Positions 1 to 11,600 of a stretch of 64,000 nt of DNA are shown here, one piece after another (the first letter of the stretch is position 1; each line of letters opens with the position of its first letter). This stretch comes from Stachybotrys elegans (taxonomy: Eukaryota > Ascomycota > Sordariomycetes > Hypocreales > Stachybotryaceae): assembly GCA_020746835.1 (NCBI GenBank), contig JAGPNK010000011.1, positions 620,001 through 684,000 of the forward strand, read 5' to 3'. The position numbers and the translations under genes are program-made. Below the pieces are notes generated by a model. That model saw nothing but the letters and a program-made list of their open reading frames with translations, was not told the DNA's origin and searched no databases.

Positions 1-138
1 AATAGGCGATGTCAGAGTGAAGGCAATACGTCGTTTACTTTGTGGTAGAGTGATAAAAAGTGTGTGGAACGGAGGCATCAATTTCTATCAATCACGGTCA
101 ACATCTACGAAGTCCGAGAGCAGAAGACGCTATCCACC

Positions 139-1291
139 ATGACTACTGGAACTAAAGAGCATGAATATGTCCTCGGCAGAGACTATCTATCTTCTGCGAG
201 GTAACACTATCCGTTCTTCAGCAATGGCAAGCTGCTAACGCATTATCCAGACTGAACCTTCAGCATGTTCGTAGTTTCGCCACAGCAAGACTTCAGGCTA
301 CTGACTCTGATGCCAGTATCTGTGGGTCGAGGAGCTGGGCTACCACGTCCATCCGTCAATCCCTCTGAAGCCTGGCGCAAAGGTCGCCGATGTAGCAACG
401 GGAACAGGGTGAGATGGTTCTCTTGAGGATTGGAAATTGCCTGTTGGCCGTGTTTACTGACGGGGCGCATGAAAGTGTTTGGATGATCGATCTCGCTCAC
501 CGTCACCCTGATGTTTCGTTTCACGGGTTTGACGTTGACCTAGCGCAAGCGCCTCCCCCAGAATGGCTCCCGGCCAATGCGAAGCTGGATGTCATGGACC
601 TGCTGAAGCCCATCTCCGATGAGTTTGCTGGACAGTTTGAGTTTGTTCAACCTGCCGTCCGGTGTTTCTTGATAATATGCTAATTGCATCAGCGTGGTTC
701 ACACCCGTCTTCTCATGTGTGTGATTAGCGAGAACCCAGCTCCGATTCTTGAAAACCTCATGAAGCTCCTGAGTAAGCGGACAATACTTGTTCATCCGTT
801 GCTTGTCTAACAATCACAGAGCCCGGCGGCTACCTCCAGTGGGGTGAGATGGATCATCCCACGCACCGATTCGAAAAGTCGAAGCCCGAGCACTCTATCG
901 AGTGGCTCCAGCAGGCCGGAGAATTCCCCAGCACTCTCAGAACGGAAGACACGCGAATGGACGCCCGGTATGTTATCTTTCAATCATCATAATAACAACC
1001 ACAGGAGCTGACAATTGCGTCAGATGGGTCTCCCAACTTGCCGAGTATTACAAAAAGGGCGGGCTGGAGGTTGTCGCCGATGAGCACAAGTACCGCGGCT
1101 CATCCCATCTCGCCTTCTACTGCGACCCTGCATTCATGGTATGGGAAGAGTGGAGGTCGAAAATGGCACCCAAAGATGCGGCCAAGTATGGAGAGATCCT
1201 CACCAATGCCAAGAAGGAGGTGCAGGATGCAAAGCGAGGCGTCTCCATCAACATGGAAATTCGAACTGTCGTTGGCCGGAAGCCAGAGTAA
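139..1291 (+). CDS. UMTA-type SAM-dependent methyltransferase
   Basis: Predicted 276-aa fungal methyltransferase of the UMTA/LaeA-like class, transferring a methyl group from SAM; substrate unknown. I join seven exons: 139-200, 251-266, 317-408, 476-640, 693-772, 820-967 and 1024-1291. All introns are 47-67 nt with GT..AG ends, and the sum is exactly in frame. Exon 2 is only 16 nt. The start reads MTTGTKEHEYVLGRDY, typical of the family. Motif I is VADVATGTGVW (SAM-binding glycine loop), followed by FHGFDVDLAQAP, the acidic motif II region. QFDVVHTRLL and LLKPGGYLQWGE are the usual later core motifs. The C-terminus (VVGRKPE) is complete. No single reading frame covers it, so naive ORF calling breaks the gene. 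Confidence in the family is high; substrate and pathway are unknown, and no PKS or NRPS lies nearby. Confidence 0.9.
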
Positions 1292-1720
1292 CAGGTCTCC
1301 AAGCCACATGGGCAAGCTATATTAGCAGGGCATTATCGTCGCGGACCAGGGCATGGTGGTCTTTTAGCTGTATCTGGTAGCTGCAGAATCTGCCGCTTAG
1401 CTCTTGAATATTGTAAATGGCTTTGCTCCGCTATGCCCTTGCTTGGACCTCATGGGTTTGCTCGGCAGCGCACGAACCAAAGCTTCGGCCTGTGCCTATT
1501 GGGGGACGGAAGGGGTTCAGCGCCTTGCAAACGGGGCTAACGTTATGGAAATGTCGAAGGATTGCTCGAAGGATTGCTCAAAGGATTTGAGCAAGTTATC
1601 AGAGCATCCGAGGGGTATCGGCAATAAACAGTAAGCAAATTATCGGGTTAATATCCGAGGTGAATCGGCGATAACACAGCAACAATACCGGCATAGTTAT
1701 ATAAGAAATGGAGACTACCT
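1292..1720. other. Intergenic region with a short 12-bp tandem repeat
   Basis: No gene is supported here. At about 1553-1590 a 12-bp unit (GCTCGAAGGATT and close variants) is repeated roughly three times. The stretch serves as the 3' flank of the methyltransferase and the promoter side of the tannase gene; a possible TATA-like run TATATAAG lies near 1698. Confidence 0.5.
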
Positions 1721-3460
1721 ATGGGTAATGGTCTCTGTTCTATAGTAATTGGCTCTCTCATTCATCAAGCTCCGAGTATCGCCATCCAACCGCCCTCAAT
1801 GGCAAGCTGTCTCTGTTCCCCAAGCGCCATCGCGGCCCCCGAACTCCCAGGCATAACCGTCTTGGCAGTCTCCGCGATCCCGGTATCAGGCTACGAAATC
1901 CCCCAGACTCAAGTCCCCAACCACGGCACATTTCCCCCAGGAACCATCGACTTTTGCAACGTGACGGTAACCTATTCCCATCCGCAGATCGAGGACCAGG
2001 CCATTGTCGAGGTATGGCTGCCCCCGAAGGAGGCGTGGAACGAGCGAATCTTGGCCGTCGGGGGCGGCGGCTTCATCACGGGCCGCTTGAGATACGACCA
2101 AATGGCGGGCATCGTCAATGAGAACTTTGCGACGTATACCACGGATGCGGGACTTGCCAGCCCGCTTAACCCGGTGAGCTGGGCGCTCGATGATTCGGGA
2201 AAGATTGACGAGGATATGATTGAGTACTGGGGGCACACCTCGCTGGGCGACATGGTGGGTTTCTCACTCAGAGGTGCCTCCTCCGTCTTTTCTGACCGTG
2301 ATATCTAGACCGCCATCGGCAAGAGCATTGTGAACAGCTTCTACGGCAAATCCCCCAGCTACTCCTACTACACGGGCTGTTCCATGGGAGGACTGCAGGG
2401 ATACGCCCTCGCGCAGAGATACCCGGGTGACTACGACGGCATCGCGGCGGCAGCACCCGCCATCCGGCTGCACGAGATCTTCATGTCCTGGGTATGGCCA
2501 CAGCTCATGATGAACCTGGCAGGCGAGTACCCTTACGGCTGCGAGGTCGACTCCCTGACGGCCATCGCCGTGGCGGCCTGCGACGCAACGGATGACGTGG
2601 AGGACGGCATCATCACCAGCCCGGACGCCTGCGAAGCCTTCAACCCCTTTGACCACGTCGGCGCTGCGGCTATCCGGTGCAGCGATCCGGACAACACGCC
2701 CATCAGCAAGGCCGCGGCGTACGTCGCCAACGTCACCTGGACGGGCATCGTCGACGAGGCAAGCGAGCCCGTGTTCTTCGCGCAGCATCCCGGTACAGAC
2801 CTCACTGGCATTACGACGCCTGCCGGCATCGCGGCAACGACGTGCAAGGACGTCGGCGAGGAGTGTGGCGGCGCGCCGCTCCCCTTTGGGCCACTGTGGC
2901 TTCAGGTCTTTGGGCTCGAAGACCCCAGCTTTCCGTTTGAGGACTTGACGCTGGAGCTGTTCTACTCGGTGCTTCGGGGACGAAAGGCCCTTTTTGATCA
3001 GTACGTCGGCTCCACCGATCACGATCTGAGCGCGTTCCGGGAGGCCGGCGGCAAGATGATTACGTTCCATGGACTTGTAAGTTTGCGGTCAAACCGCCTG
3101 CCCAGAGATTGAAGAAGATCGCTAACACCAAGTCGCCAGGCCGACCAGACGATCCCCGCGGGCCTGGTGCGCGACTACTACGAGCAGGTCCTGGCGCTCG
3201 ACGGCGACTCTGCCGACTACTTCCGCTACTTCGAGGTGCCTGCGATGGGACACTGCGAGGGCCTCGCCCACCCAAACTCGACGTTTGACGCGCTGAGGAA
3301 CTGGGTCGAGAATGGCGTCGCGCCCGCGTCCTTGCCGTTCAACGTCGTCGCTACCGGCGGCGAGCTCAATGGCAGAATCGCGTGTCCGTATCCTCAGATC
3401 GCCGAGTTTCTGCCTGGGTGTGGTGATGCGACTTCTGCTGAGTGTTTTGCTTGTCGATGA
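1721..3460 (+). CDS. Tannase / feruloyl esterase family protein
   Basis: Predicted secreted serine esterase of about 540 aa that cleaves phenolic (galloyl or feruloyl) esters. Exons are 1721-2254, 2309-3076 and 3140-3460; the introns have GTGGGT..TAG and GTAAGT..CAG ends and the join is in frame. The catalytic signature is visible: YTGCSMGGLQGY carries the nucleophile Ser next to a Cys, ADQTIPAG supplies the Asp, and GHCEG supplies the His next to a second Cys. This is the CS-D-HC arrangement known from the tannase family. The body also has the expected LAVGGGGF segment and repeated Cys residues. The N-terminus is uncertain: the chosen Met gives only a weakly hydrophobic leader, and an internal Met at 1798 is an alternative. 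It is convergent with the GH43-like gene about 100 bp away, so both could be plant-biomass functions. Confidence 0.88.
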
Positions 3461-3563
3461 GGCAATTGGGGTGAAGACGGTGTTGCGGAAAAGTGATTCT
3501 CAATCGTATGGCAGATAGATCTCTCAATTCGACCCGGCAGCTTTGTGTCAACCACGGCCTGTT

Positions 3564-5303
3564 TTATTTATATACTACTCGCTTGCGGGTGACGGTAGAC
3601 CAACTGCCATCGACGCGTAATCGTTGATATGCCACTTCGTGGGCCTTGTTGCTAAACTGAACCGCGAACCAGCCTCCCTCCAATTCCTTGACGGATGTCG
3701 CGGTCTCGCCGTCTGGGTGAGCGACGACTCGATTGGACGCCTCGACCAGGTCAAATGCCGCGCCGGGCTTCGAGGTTACGCGTACCTTGACCTGCTCCTC
3801 GTCGTATTCGACATCCATGTGCAAGGGCGCAGTGTGCCGCGGCACGGGCTGGTCCAACGGCGTGAGGTGCATGGAAATGGCATTGTAAGACCCAATCGCA
3901 CCAGGCGACTCGTCAAGCGTCATGCGCGTCGTGTAGATGGAACGCGCGCTTGTCGTATCGTTGCGCCCGTGGTGGATGTAGAACAGCTCGCAGCCCTCGG
4001 GCGTGTGGAGCGTGATTTCCTGCGCACCCATCACGTACTTCTTGTCTCGCGGCGGCGAGGCGACGACGCTGCCGTGGCCAGTTGAGTAGATGGGGATCTC
4101 GGCATCGGGAGCCTGCGACAGGACGGGGTTCTGCGCCGACTTGCGAAACGGTCCCAGGGGTGAGTCTGCCGTGGCGAAGCCAACGCCGTAGTTGGATGCC
4201 TCGTAGTTGTTGGCGCTGTAGAGCAGGAGGTAGGTGGCCTTGCCATCTTTGGCTGTTCGCTTCAGCAGGGTGCTGCCTTCGGACCATCGGCGGTCCTTTC
4301 GCGCCCCGTTGTACTCTGCGTAGTCGTTGACGTGGTAGTTTTCCCATTCCTGGGGGTCCTCTCCGTACGAGATGACAGTGTGCCAGCCGTCCTTGCGCGG
4401 GGGGTGGCCGAGCTCGCCGGTGCCGTTGTATGAAGTGATGTTGCAGGGCAGCAGTGTCGCATCTTTGGCGTGGACGTCCCGCTCCGATGCAATGATCTCT
4501 GGCATGGTGGAAGCGGTGGGATCGTCCCACCAGGCTCGGTCCATCTCGACGACGATGATGTTGGACTCTTCAATGTACTTTCCGAGACGGGTGTCCCAGA
4601 TCCAATTGCGGTAGGCATTGCGGGAAAGGTAAAGATAGATGCGGTCGTCGTCGTCAAAGAAGATGTTGACGTCGATGGTGGGGATATAGGTGCCCTTGGG
4701 CGCAGTGTGGCCCTCCTCGAGGGTCTGGGGCGGCAGCATCTGGGCTTGGTCCATGATGAGGTTGACGTCGTGGTAGTCCGGGTCGAAGGGGTAGTAATCG
4801 ATGGGGCGCGACTCGATCTCGTGAAAGGGCCCCGTGGGGGATCGCGAGACGGCGACGCCAATCTTGGACGGCTCTTCAAAGCGCGAGTATCGGAAGTAGT
4901 CCTTTGCCAGGTCCTCGCGCAGGCGCCCGGCGAAGAAGAAGAAGTACCAGCCCGTCTTGTCGTTGTAGTACGTCTCGGGCGCCCAGTACCAGTCCCGTGC
5001 CCAGCAGGCCTGGCCGCCGTCGACGCGGTTCATGTCAGCATCGTAGCAAGCCTTCAATACCCCGCCAGGGTGGCGATGCCAGGTGGACAGGTCGGGGCTG
5101 CTGTAGATGGCAAAGTTGTAGCCATCGTCGGCGCCCTCGGTGGAATAGGCGTAGTAGAGGCCGCTGGGGGAGTCGTAGAGCACGTAAGGGTCGGCGCCGG
5201 GGTGACGAGCCGAGTTGAAGAACTGAGGGAACTGGGGCTTGGGCGGTGCGGCCATGGCAGGAGACGCCAGCGCGGCGCCGACGAGGAGGCTGGGGAACCG
5301 CAT
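3564..5303 (-). CDS. Secreted glycoside hydrolase family 43-like protein
   Basis: Single-exon 579-aa protein with a clear signal peptide (MRFPSLLVGAALASPAMA). The mature N-terminus reads HPGADPYVLYDSPSGLYYAY, with an Asp in the position of the GH43 general base at the start of a five-bladed beta-propeller. Repeated blade-like segments follow: FAIYSSPDLSTWHRH, WYWAPETYYND, DVNIFFDDDDRIYLYLS, HAKDATLLP and GHGSVVASPP. Proteins of this type hydrolyse arabinan, xylan side chains or related hemicellulose; the exact substrate cannot be read from sequence. The start is fixed by the signal peptide. The C-terminal ~110 residues form a separate beta-rich tail. The long ORF antisense to its 5' half is a codon-bias shadow. 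Family confidence is good, subfamily open. Confidence 0.85.
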   Translation of the reverse strand: MRFPSLLVGAALASPAMAAPPKPQFPQFFNSARHPGADPYVLYDSPSGLYYAYSTEGADDGYNFAIYSSPDLSTWHRHPGGVLKACYDADMNRVDGGQACWARDWYWAPETYYNDKTGWYFFFFAGRLREDLAKDYFRYSRFEEPSKIGVAVSRSPTGPFHEIESRPIDYYPFDPDYHDVNLIMDQAQMLPPQTLEEGHTAPKGTYIPTIDVNIFFDDDDRIYLYLSRNAYRNWIWDTRLGKYIEESNIIVVEMDRAWWDDPTASTMPEIIASERDVHAKDATLLPCNITSYNGTGELGHPPRKDGWHTVISYGEDPQEWENYHVNDYAEYNGARKDRRWSEGSTLLKRTAKDGKATYLLLYSANNYEASNYGVGFATADSPLGPFRKSAQNPVLSQAPDAEIPIYSTGHGSVVASPPRDKKYVMGAQEITLHTPEGCELFYIHHGRNDTTSARSIYTTRMTLDESPGAIGSYNAISMHLTPLDQPVPRHTAPLHMDVEYDEEQVKVRVTSKPGAAFDLVEASNRVVAHPDGETATSVKELEGGWFAVQFSNKAHEVAYQRLRVDGSWSTVTRKRVVYK

Positions 5304-6000
5304 TCTGTGTCAGCACGAGCAAGACTCCCAGACGGACAGGCAGATAGCAGAGGGGAGGGAACGGTCCACGCAGAGAGGATGGCGGCTGTCGCCTTTATAG
5401 CTACCTTTGGCTGCTCGTTTGTCGGCAATCGCGTTTCCCCTCTTTCGGCTCGTCAATCTCTGTCTCTCCGCATCTCCGCTAGGCGGCCATTCGCAAGTCG
5501 CCAGAGTCCCCGCAGCTGGCCTGGGGGAAGCTATGACGCGTTGTACGAGGGCCCTAGGTATGGGAAAGAGTGCAGTCGACTGCGATGGTGAGCCAGGATG
5601 CTGAGGGTGAAGTGGGAAGAAATGGGTCACCGGTGGAAAATACACCGAGCGCCTGTAGGCTCCACTGTGATTGCTCAATGGCAGGCGATCCGGGGCCCCG
5701 CATTCTGATCCAGGGTAGGCGAATAAATCCGGATGGGCACGAGATGAATTACACAAATTATTATTTTACTTCGTTACTCGGCAGGAGAAAGATGAGACAA
5801 GTTATGTCCTTAATCATTCTGGTACGTCGTCAGTCAATGCAATGGCCGCTATAAATTAAGTAAATTGACTGTCCCGGCAGAATCAGCCCAGCAATAACCG
5901 CATTTGAATTGGATGCGGCAGTTCCATCAACTAGTTCCTTTCCTTGTTCATTGCTTCTTGTTTTTGGCATAAAAAAAGTTTGCAGCTAGAAGAAGAACAA
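5304..6000. other. Intergenic region between GH43-like and PEBP genes
   Basis: About 700 bp without a supported gene. It contains the promoter of the minus-strand GH43-like gene (next to 5303) and the 3' flank of the minus-strand PEBP gene (from 6000 down). No repeats or RNA genes recognised. Confidence 0.5.
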
Positions 6001-6849
6001 TTAGCTCGATCGATATGCGTCAAAGACAAGCTTCATACCAACAGGCCACAGCCCATTCTCGTCTGCCCAGTCCCTCACGCCGTGGCCCTCCCCAAAGCCC
6101 CAGTGCTGCCTGTCTGCGGGCTTGGACAGATGCAATCGGTCCGCCGTGCCGTTTCGGGGAACAAAGACGAGGAACACGTAGCGGTGCTTGCCCGTCTTGG
6201 GCGGCGGGCCGGGCGCCTTGTAGGGCATAATGTCCTCGAGCCCGCCAAGTCGAATCTCGGAGCACGAGTCGCTGTCAGAGGGCGACAGAGGCAGGCCGGC
6301 AGCGATGAAGTGGCACATCTCTGCCCATTTGGGGTCGTCGCGCGAGGGAGCATCCGGGTCCGTCAATGTGATGACGAATGTCATGTTAGATCGGCAGTGC
6401 GAGGACGCGTCTGCGTGGCCTGGTCGCAGGGAAAAGTCTGGCTGGTCTTGGACCTTTTTCACCTTGAGCGTGTTTCCAAGAGATGCCTCGGCCTTGTCCC
6501 ACTCCACATCGAGAGCAAGTGAAGGCTGGAAATCATCAATGACTAGTTACGGGTCAGCCCATACCCTCTCCTTGTTCAGCACATGTTTGTTGTCGCGCCG
6601 GCTCACCCGTGGGGATAATTTCTGCGTCTACCAAGCTAAGCAACCGCGTCTCTAGTCAGCCCATGACCCATAATCGTTGTTGGATGGCACCTACGCATCA
6701 TGGACGTTTTTCGGAATGTACGCTGCCTGGCCAATGTTGGATTGATCACTGGGAGTCAGGACGAGCTGCTCTGGATGCTGAGCCCAAGCGGAACCGACGA
6801 AGGAAAGGGCGGCGAGCAAGGCCCCATTGAGTTGAGAAAAGGGCGACAT
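6001..6849 (-). CDS. Secreted phosphatidylethanolamine-binding protein (PEBP)
   Basis: Predicted 241-aa PEBP-fold protein, probably secreted. I join three exons on the minus strand: 6849-6695, 6635-6607 and 6542-6001; the middle exon is only 29 nt, and the total is in frame. The start gives a signal peptide (MSPFSQLNGALLAALSFVGSAWAQ). The diagnostic PEBP ligand-pocket motif TLTDPDAPSRDDPKW is followed by EMCHFIAAG, and GKHRYVFLVFVP matches the second conserved block. PEBP proteins bind phospholipid head groups or act as protease/kinase inhibitors; in fungi, secreted forms are often of unknown role. The first exon has a strong ADxxIPT-like continuation (VDAEIIPT) across the junctions, which supports the splicing. 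No neighbour suggests a pathway. Confidence 0.85.
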
Positions 6850-7150
6850 GATGGCGGTCAAGTATTGTGAGTCACTTAATTCTGTCGCCTGAGAATTAGC
6901 GCTGCAGTCGCCTTGGTGTAGTGATGAGAATAATGCATGCCTCGTGCTGGCATGTATCATAAAAGCTAATACCCCGCCTCTACCGACGTTCAGTGACATC
7001 ACTGTGATGCGTGTAAAGGAAGCAGCCTGCCACTGACTGTGTCCAATAGAAATAGACCATTGAAGCTCTTCCATCGCAGAAAAGTAAATACACAGGCTGC
7101 GACTGACAAGAATTTGTATAAGGAACCAGGGAACCCCTCCTATACACTAC
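6850..7150. other. Short intergenic region
   Basis: About 300 bp upstream of the PEBP start and downstream of the epoxide hydrolase stop. No gene or repeat recognised. Confidence 0.45.
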
Positions 7151-8326
7151 CTATGAACCTCCTGATTGCACCTCCAACGAGCCCAGAAACGCCAGCAACT
7201 CCTCAACAACCGCGTCGGGCTGCTCCTGCTGCACCCAATGACCAGCGCCCTCAATCATCTTGCAGCCTCTGAACATGCCCTTCTCGACCACCTCCGGGTC
7301 GTCGTAGGCCTCCAGGGCGCCCGGCTGCTGGAAGTTTCCCCAGTCCTGGCGACCGCTGATGAAGACGCAGGGAACCTCAATCTTGCGACCGGCAAAGAGA
7401 AACATGTCCTTTGCCGACTGGACAGTCGAGCTCGTCTGCGCCCGGTACCAATTGAGGGCACCCATGAACCCAGTGCGCCTCCATTCCTCGCAGTACACTG
7501 ACAGCTCGTCCTCGGACAGCCATCGCTCTGTCTTGCGAGCGTCTTCCCCTTGCATGTTGTCCGACACAGTCTCCGGCATTGACTTATACCTCTGCATGAT
7601 GTAGTACTCGGGCATTACAGCAAGCTTCTCCGCACTCCACCCTTCCAAAGGCCGAGGGTCGTTGCGGTCCCAATCTGCCGATTTTATGTGGAAATAGCCT
7701 CGAAGATACGCTGCCAGGCCCTGCGGTGGGTTGTCCCAGTCATTAGCGGCCGCGGAAGCTGAGCTGTACCATTTGTAGTGCTTCCGGGGAGGATCCAACC
7801 GTGCCAGCTCAGACTGGATGTCAAGCCTTTTCACGGATGGTGCCTCTCCCACCTGCGGCTTTGCCGGTGGGTGATGGGGATGGCTCATCTGAACCGTCGA
7901 CTGGAACATGTCCGGGCGCATCAAGGCTGCCATGGCCGAGCCCACGGCCCCAAAATCATGCCCGACAATGCTGTGCGCCTTTGCGTAGCCAAGCCTATAG
8001 ACGAGGCACACGAGATCGCGGACCAGATTGGTAAAGACGTAGTCGTCGAGGTCGACCTCGTCAAACGCCTGCCGAGGCCAGCCCGTCGTGCGACCGTAGC
8101 CGCGCTGATCTACAGCGACACAGTAGAAGCCGTGGCGCGCGATGGCGGGCAGGATTTTTCTCCACGAGTATGCAATCTCGGGGAAGCCGTGGGCAAAGAT
8201 GATCAAGGGGTTTCCGCGCTCTCCGGATTGGAGGACGTGGAAGTTGAGGCCGCACGATGAAGTGCAGTCCACCCAGTCCTCGGAGACGCCCTCTGGAAGC
8301 GGCAGAGGGGGGAGGGTTTCTGACAT
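7151..8326 (-). CDS. Epoxide hydrolase-like alpha/beta hydrolase
   Basis: Single-exon 391-aa alpha/beta hydrolase of the soluble epoxide hydrolase type, which opens epoxides to diols. The oxyanion-hole motif HGFPEIAYSW is at residues ~45-55. The nucleophile elbow GHDFGA carries the Asp that separates this group from serine hydrolases. AVDQRGYGRT precedes it, as in the family. A cap region with YYIMQRY supplies a candidate ring-opening Tyr, and GRQDWG gives the acid. The catalytic His lies in GAGHWVQQEQPD near the C-terminus. No signal peptide, so probably cytosolic. The start Met is the only sensible one because the frame closes upstream. Not clustered with obvious secondary-metabolite genes, so detoxification is as likely as biosynthesis. 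Confidence 0.9.
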   Translation of the reverse strand: MSETLPPLPLPEGVSEDWVDCTSSCGLNFHVLQSGERGNPLIIFAHGFPEIAYSWRKILPAIARHGFYCVAVDQRGYGRTTGWPRQAFDEVDLDDYVFTNLVRDLVCLVYRLGYAKAHSIVGHDFGAVGSAMAALMRPDMFQSTVQMSHPHHPPAKPQVGEAPSVKRLDIQSELARLDPPRKHYKWYSSASAAANDWDNPPQGLAAYLRGYFHIKSADWDRNDPRPLEGWSAEKLAVMPEYYIMQRYKSMPETVSDNMQGEDARKTERWLSEDELSVYCEEWRRTGFMGALNWYRAQTSSTVQSAKDMFLFAGRKIEVPCVFISGRQDWGNFQQPGALEAYDDPEVVEKGMFRGCKMIEGAGHWVQQEQPDAVVEELLAFLGSLEVQSGGS

Positions 8327-8625
8327 GATGTACGCGGGAAGCAGATGTGGGTTACGAGGTCAAGAGTCCCCAATGCTATGCGCAGTGTTACATGAATGGC
8401 AAAGTACAGAGGGGTGGACAGCTGCTGATTTATCTCCAACGAAGCCCGGCAAAATACACAACCGCTATCTGCATGCGGCAGAATGGAAGCCGATGCAGGC
8501 CGAGGCACCAGTCTTATCCCGATGCTCAAAGGTTATCCAGCCACAATGATCATGTCAATGTCTAGCCACAAAAACCGAGCGATAATTATGTACTAATTAA
8601 CCATGAAAGGAGAGACATGGTGAGA
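8327..8625. other. Short intergenic region
   Basis: About 300 bp upstream of the epoxide hydrolase and downstream of the large membrane protein. No gene recognised. Confidence 0.45.
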
Positions 8626-11600
8626 TTAGACATCCTCCCACTGGTGTACGATATGCCGCTCTCCCACCGTCTGCTTCATCGTCACAACCAAGTCGTCCGT
8701 CACCGACAGAAACTTGAGGTACGCCGCCATGGCCACGCAGTACCTCCTGTAGCCATCATCCCTCACGAGTGCCTTGGAGAAAATCGGCCGAGCGTGCTGC
8801 TCCTGTAGATTGTCAAAGAAGCGCCGCACCAAGGACGTTGGCAGTCTCTCTGGCAGCGGGGAGCCCGTAAGGAGAGCTTGCGCCACAATATTCAAGACTG
8901 CCATTGCGTCGCCAATCATTTTGTCATCGAGAAGACCAAACTGATGCGCAAGGCGGTCCTGGAGATGATGAGGCAGAGAGGCCGACAAGTCCAACAGCCT
9001 CCTCAATGCGTGGTTGATGCCTGAGAGGTGGCCCTGGATCTGTCGCAGCGAGGCCTGGTCAAATGGGCTGCCCGATATCTCGTACCGTAGCAATGCTAGC
9101 ATTCCGTCAACAGAGGCTAACGACTCTGACACCCCGATGGAGATTTCCTCTGCAACGGCCCCGAGGGGGCTATGCGATCCCCTTCTCCCCCAATGCGACA
9201 AGAGAAGGGCGTAGTGGTCGCAAAGCGTATTGGCCGTGTTGGAAAGCGTCTTGGAGATGTGCCTGGTCGCCGAGGGAGGCCGAGGGAATATCTGAGCTAC
9301 AGTGGCGGCAGCAAAGCCGATTAGCACGAGCACAAGACGTTTCCAGAATGCCTCGTAGCCCCTTCCGGGAAGGCCATACTGTGCGATGTGCGCATCGTCG
9401 TAGCTGTATCCAATCACGAGGCACGATGTAGCTGCTCCCAAGATGCTGGCAGTGAGATAGGCCGGCGGCAGATATATACGCAGCCAGACGAGGATGAGAA
9501 TCATGGGCGCAACGCTCGCGGCCAGGCCATATGGGTTTCCCGGGCCGCTCCCTGACCCGATATACCACGCCAGCATCGCCAACACACCTCCAATCAGTGT
9601 CCCAAGCAGGCGCGTGAGGATGGAAAAGGTGAAGTCGGCCAAGTAGATGACCACGCACATCTGCGCCGTGATGACGGCCCAGATGCCCTTTTCCCGGTAG
9701 AAGAAGCCTGCCGAGTGTGGAATCACAGCCGGAATGCCCGTCGCGATGGTGACGACCACCATGCGGATCGCAAACATGCCGGCAGTGTCAAAGAGCCACC
9801 CGACGGTTCCAAGGACAGCCATGCTGAACCAGCTTCGGCGAGGGCGCGCCTGCGTATACCCTCTGCTGACGCGGAGCCGGTGGTACGCTTCCTTGGAGTC
9901 TTCTTCCAGTGACACGGGGTCCTTGGTGTCGATGTCGTCCGGGTTGTTCTCCGAGTCAGAGAAGGTCCCGGAGCTGGGGACAGACAGCCTATTGGTGAAT
10001 AACCACGACAGCGCATACTGCAAGCGACAAGGAACCCATATGCGGTACTCGTTGCGGCTCCTCATGAGCCGCAGAATCGACGAGAGAAGCTTGTCGACCC
10101 CATCTGCCATGACCAGGATCCGCTCCTCAATGACCATGCACAGCATGATGCCGCGCATCAACGGAGGGTGGTCCTCGGCGAGAATGAGATTGCCGTCGCG
10201 GTTAAACATGGCGGCATATGCCTCCAGCACGCCCTCTGTGGTGTCGGCGACGCATGTTTCCCTGCACGCGCGCAGTGCGGTCACGGTCGATTGCAGCTCC
10301 GACGTGAGCTGGTCAAATCGGTGCTGCGGCGGGTTCCTGATCCATCGCGACGAGTTTACGGTATGGATGCATGTGACGGACAACTTGATGGACTGCGAAC
10401 ACACGGCCAGAAGCTCGGCGGTGGTTTGCCTGAGCGACGACATGGCTTCTTCGTGCATGACGGCCTCCTCGGCATTCTGCAGGGCATCCATGACGCGAGC
10501 AGCCTCCATCATCTCTCGACGGCCCTGGACATGACGTTCCGGCTTCTCCGTTCGCGCATCCTCGGCCGGGGGCGCTTCTGCTTCTCCAACGCCCATGCTC
10601 AGCTTCTTCGCCTTCTCCATCGACCTCACCCACGACATGTGCACATCGAGCATGGCCAGGCTCGCCATCATCATCTCGCGAATCGGGGCATGGAGAGCCT
10701 TTACGTCCTCGGCGCCCCAGCGGCCCCGCGAGATGTCGAGCGGCAAGAACCCAATGGCCTGCTGCGCTCCTTTGTATATCCCAAGAATATTGCCCCGGAT
10801 CGCTAGAAGCTCCGCCGGGGATGTGTCTTGGTGGTTCAGGAACCGCCGGGTTGTATTCAGGGAGGTTTCCATGGTGGATATTAGCTTGCACATGCTGTCG
10901 AGCACCGTGTAGGATGTGGATTGGGGGAAAAAGAGGAGGCAGCAAGCAGTGCCCAACGCGACTCCGATGGCTCCGGGCTTGACCAGCGTCGTTGCCAGAC
11001 TGGCATTGTAACTCGGAAGGCCTGGGCCGTAGAGGAGGAACAAATCCATCACAATGGTGCCGAAAAGCTGCGTCAGCGCCAGCTTCTGGTTCTTGGTTCG
11101 TAGCCGCGCAAGAACATAGATGAAGGCGCAGCCCATGACCCAGAAGACGGCCGTGATAGACGCATCGAGCATGAACCCGTCATGAACGAGTATCTGAGCC
11201 TCCCACGCCACTGGCCTGCCGCTCTTCCGGGCATTCGCAGCAGCCTGCTCCCCCAGAGACCGCACCATCCTAGCCGTCTCGGAGCCTGGCCTCGCTGCGA
11301 GGCCAGCCTTCATGGTAAGCAGGCCCCAAGCCCAGGCCAGGCACATGCCCAGCAGCAGAGAGCACGCTGCGAGGAGGTAGATGAGGAGGATGCCAGCCGG
11401 TGGCACTGCGAATAGCACAATGGCCGCGAAGAAGGTCGCCTGTCCGATGTCGACGAGGGCGGGCTGGATGAAGATGAGGAGAAAGCTGACCCAGACGGCG
11501 ACCCAGCAGCGGAAGACGATTTTCAAGTCGTGCTTGTTGAAGTGATCCAGCCATGCGGGCAGCTTCCAATTCCTGGAACGCGTCCCTCTCGGGCCAGGGC

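Noticed and set aside
4470..5591. 373-aa ORF antisense to the GH43-like gene
   Set aside because: Val/Gly/Arg-rich composition with no motif; it is the complement of a GC-biased real gene.
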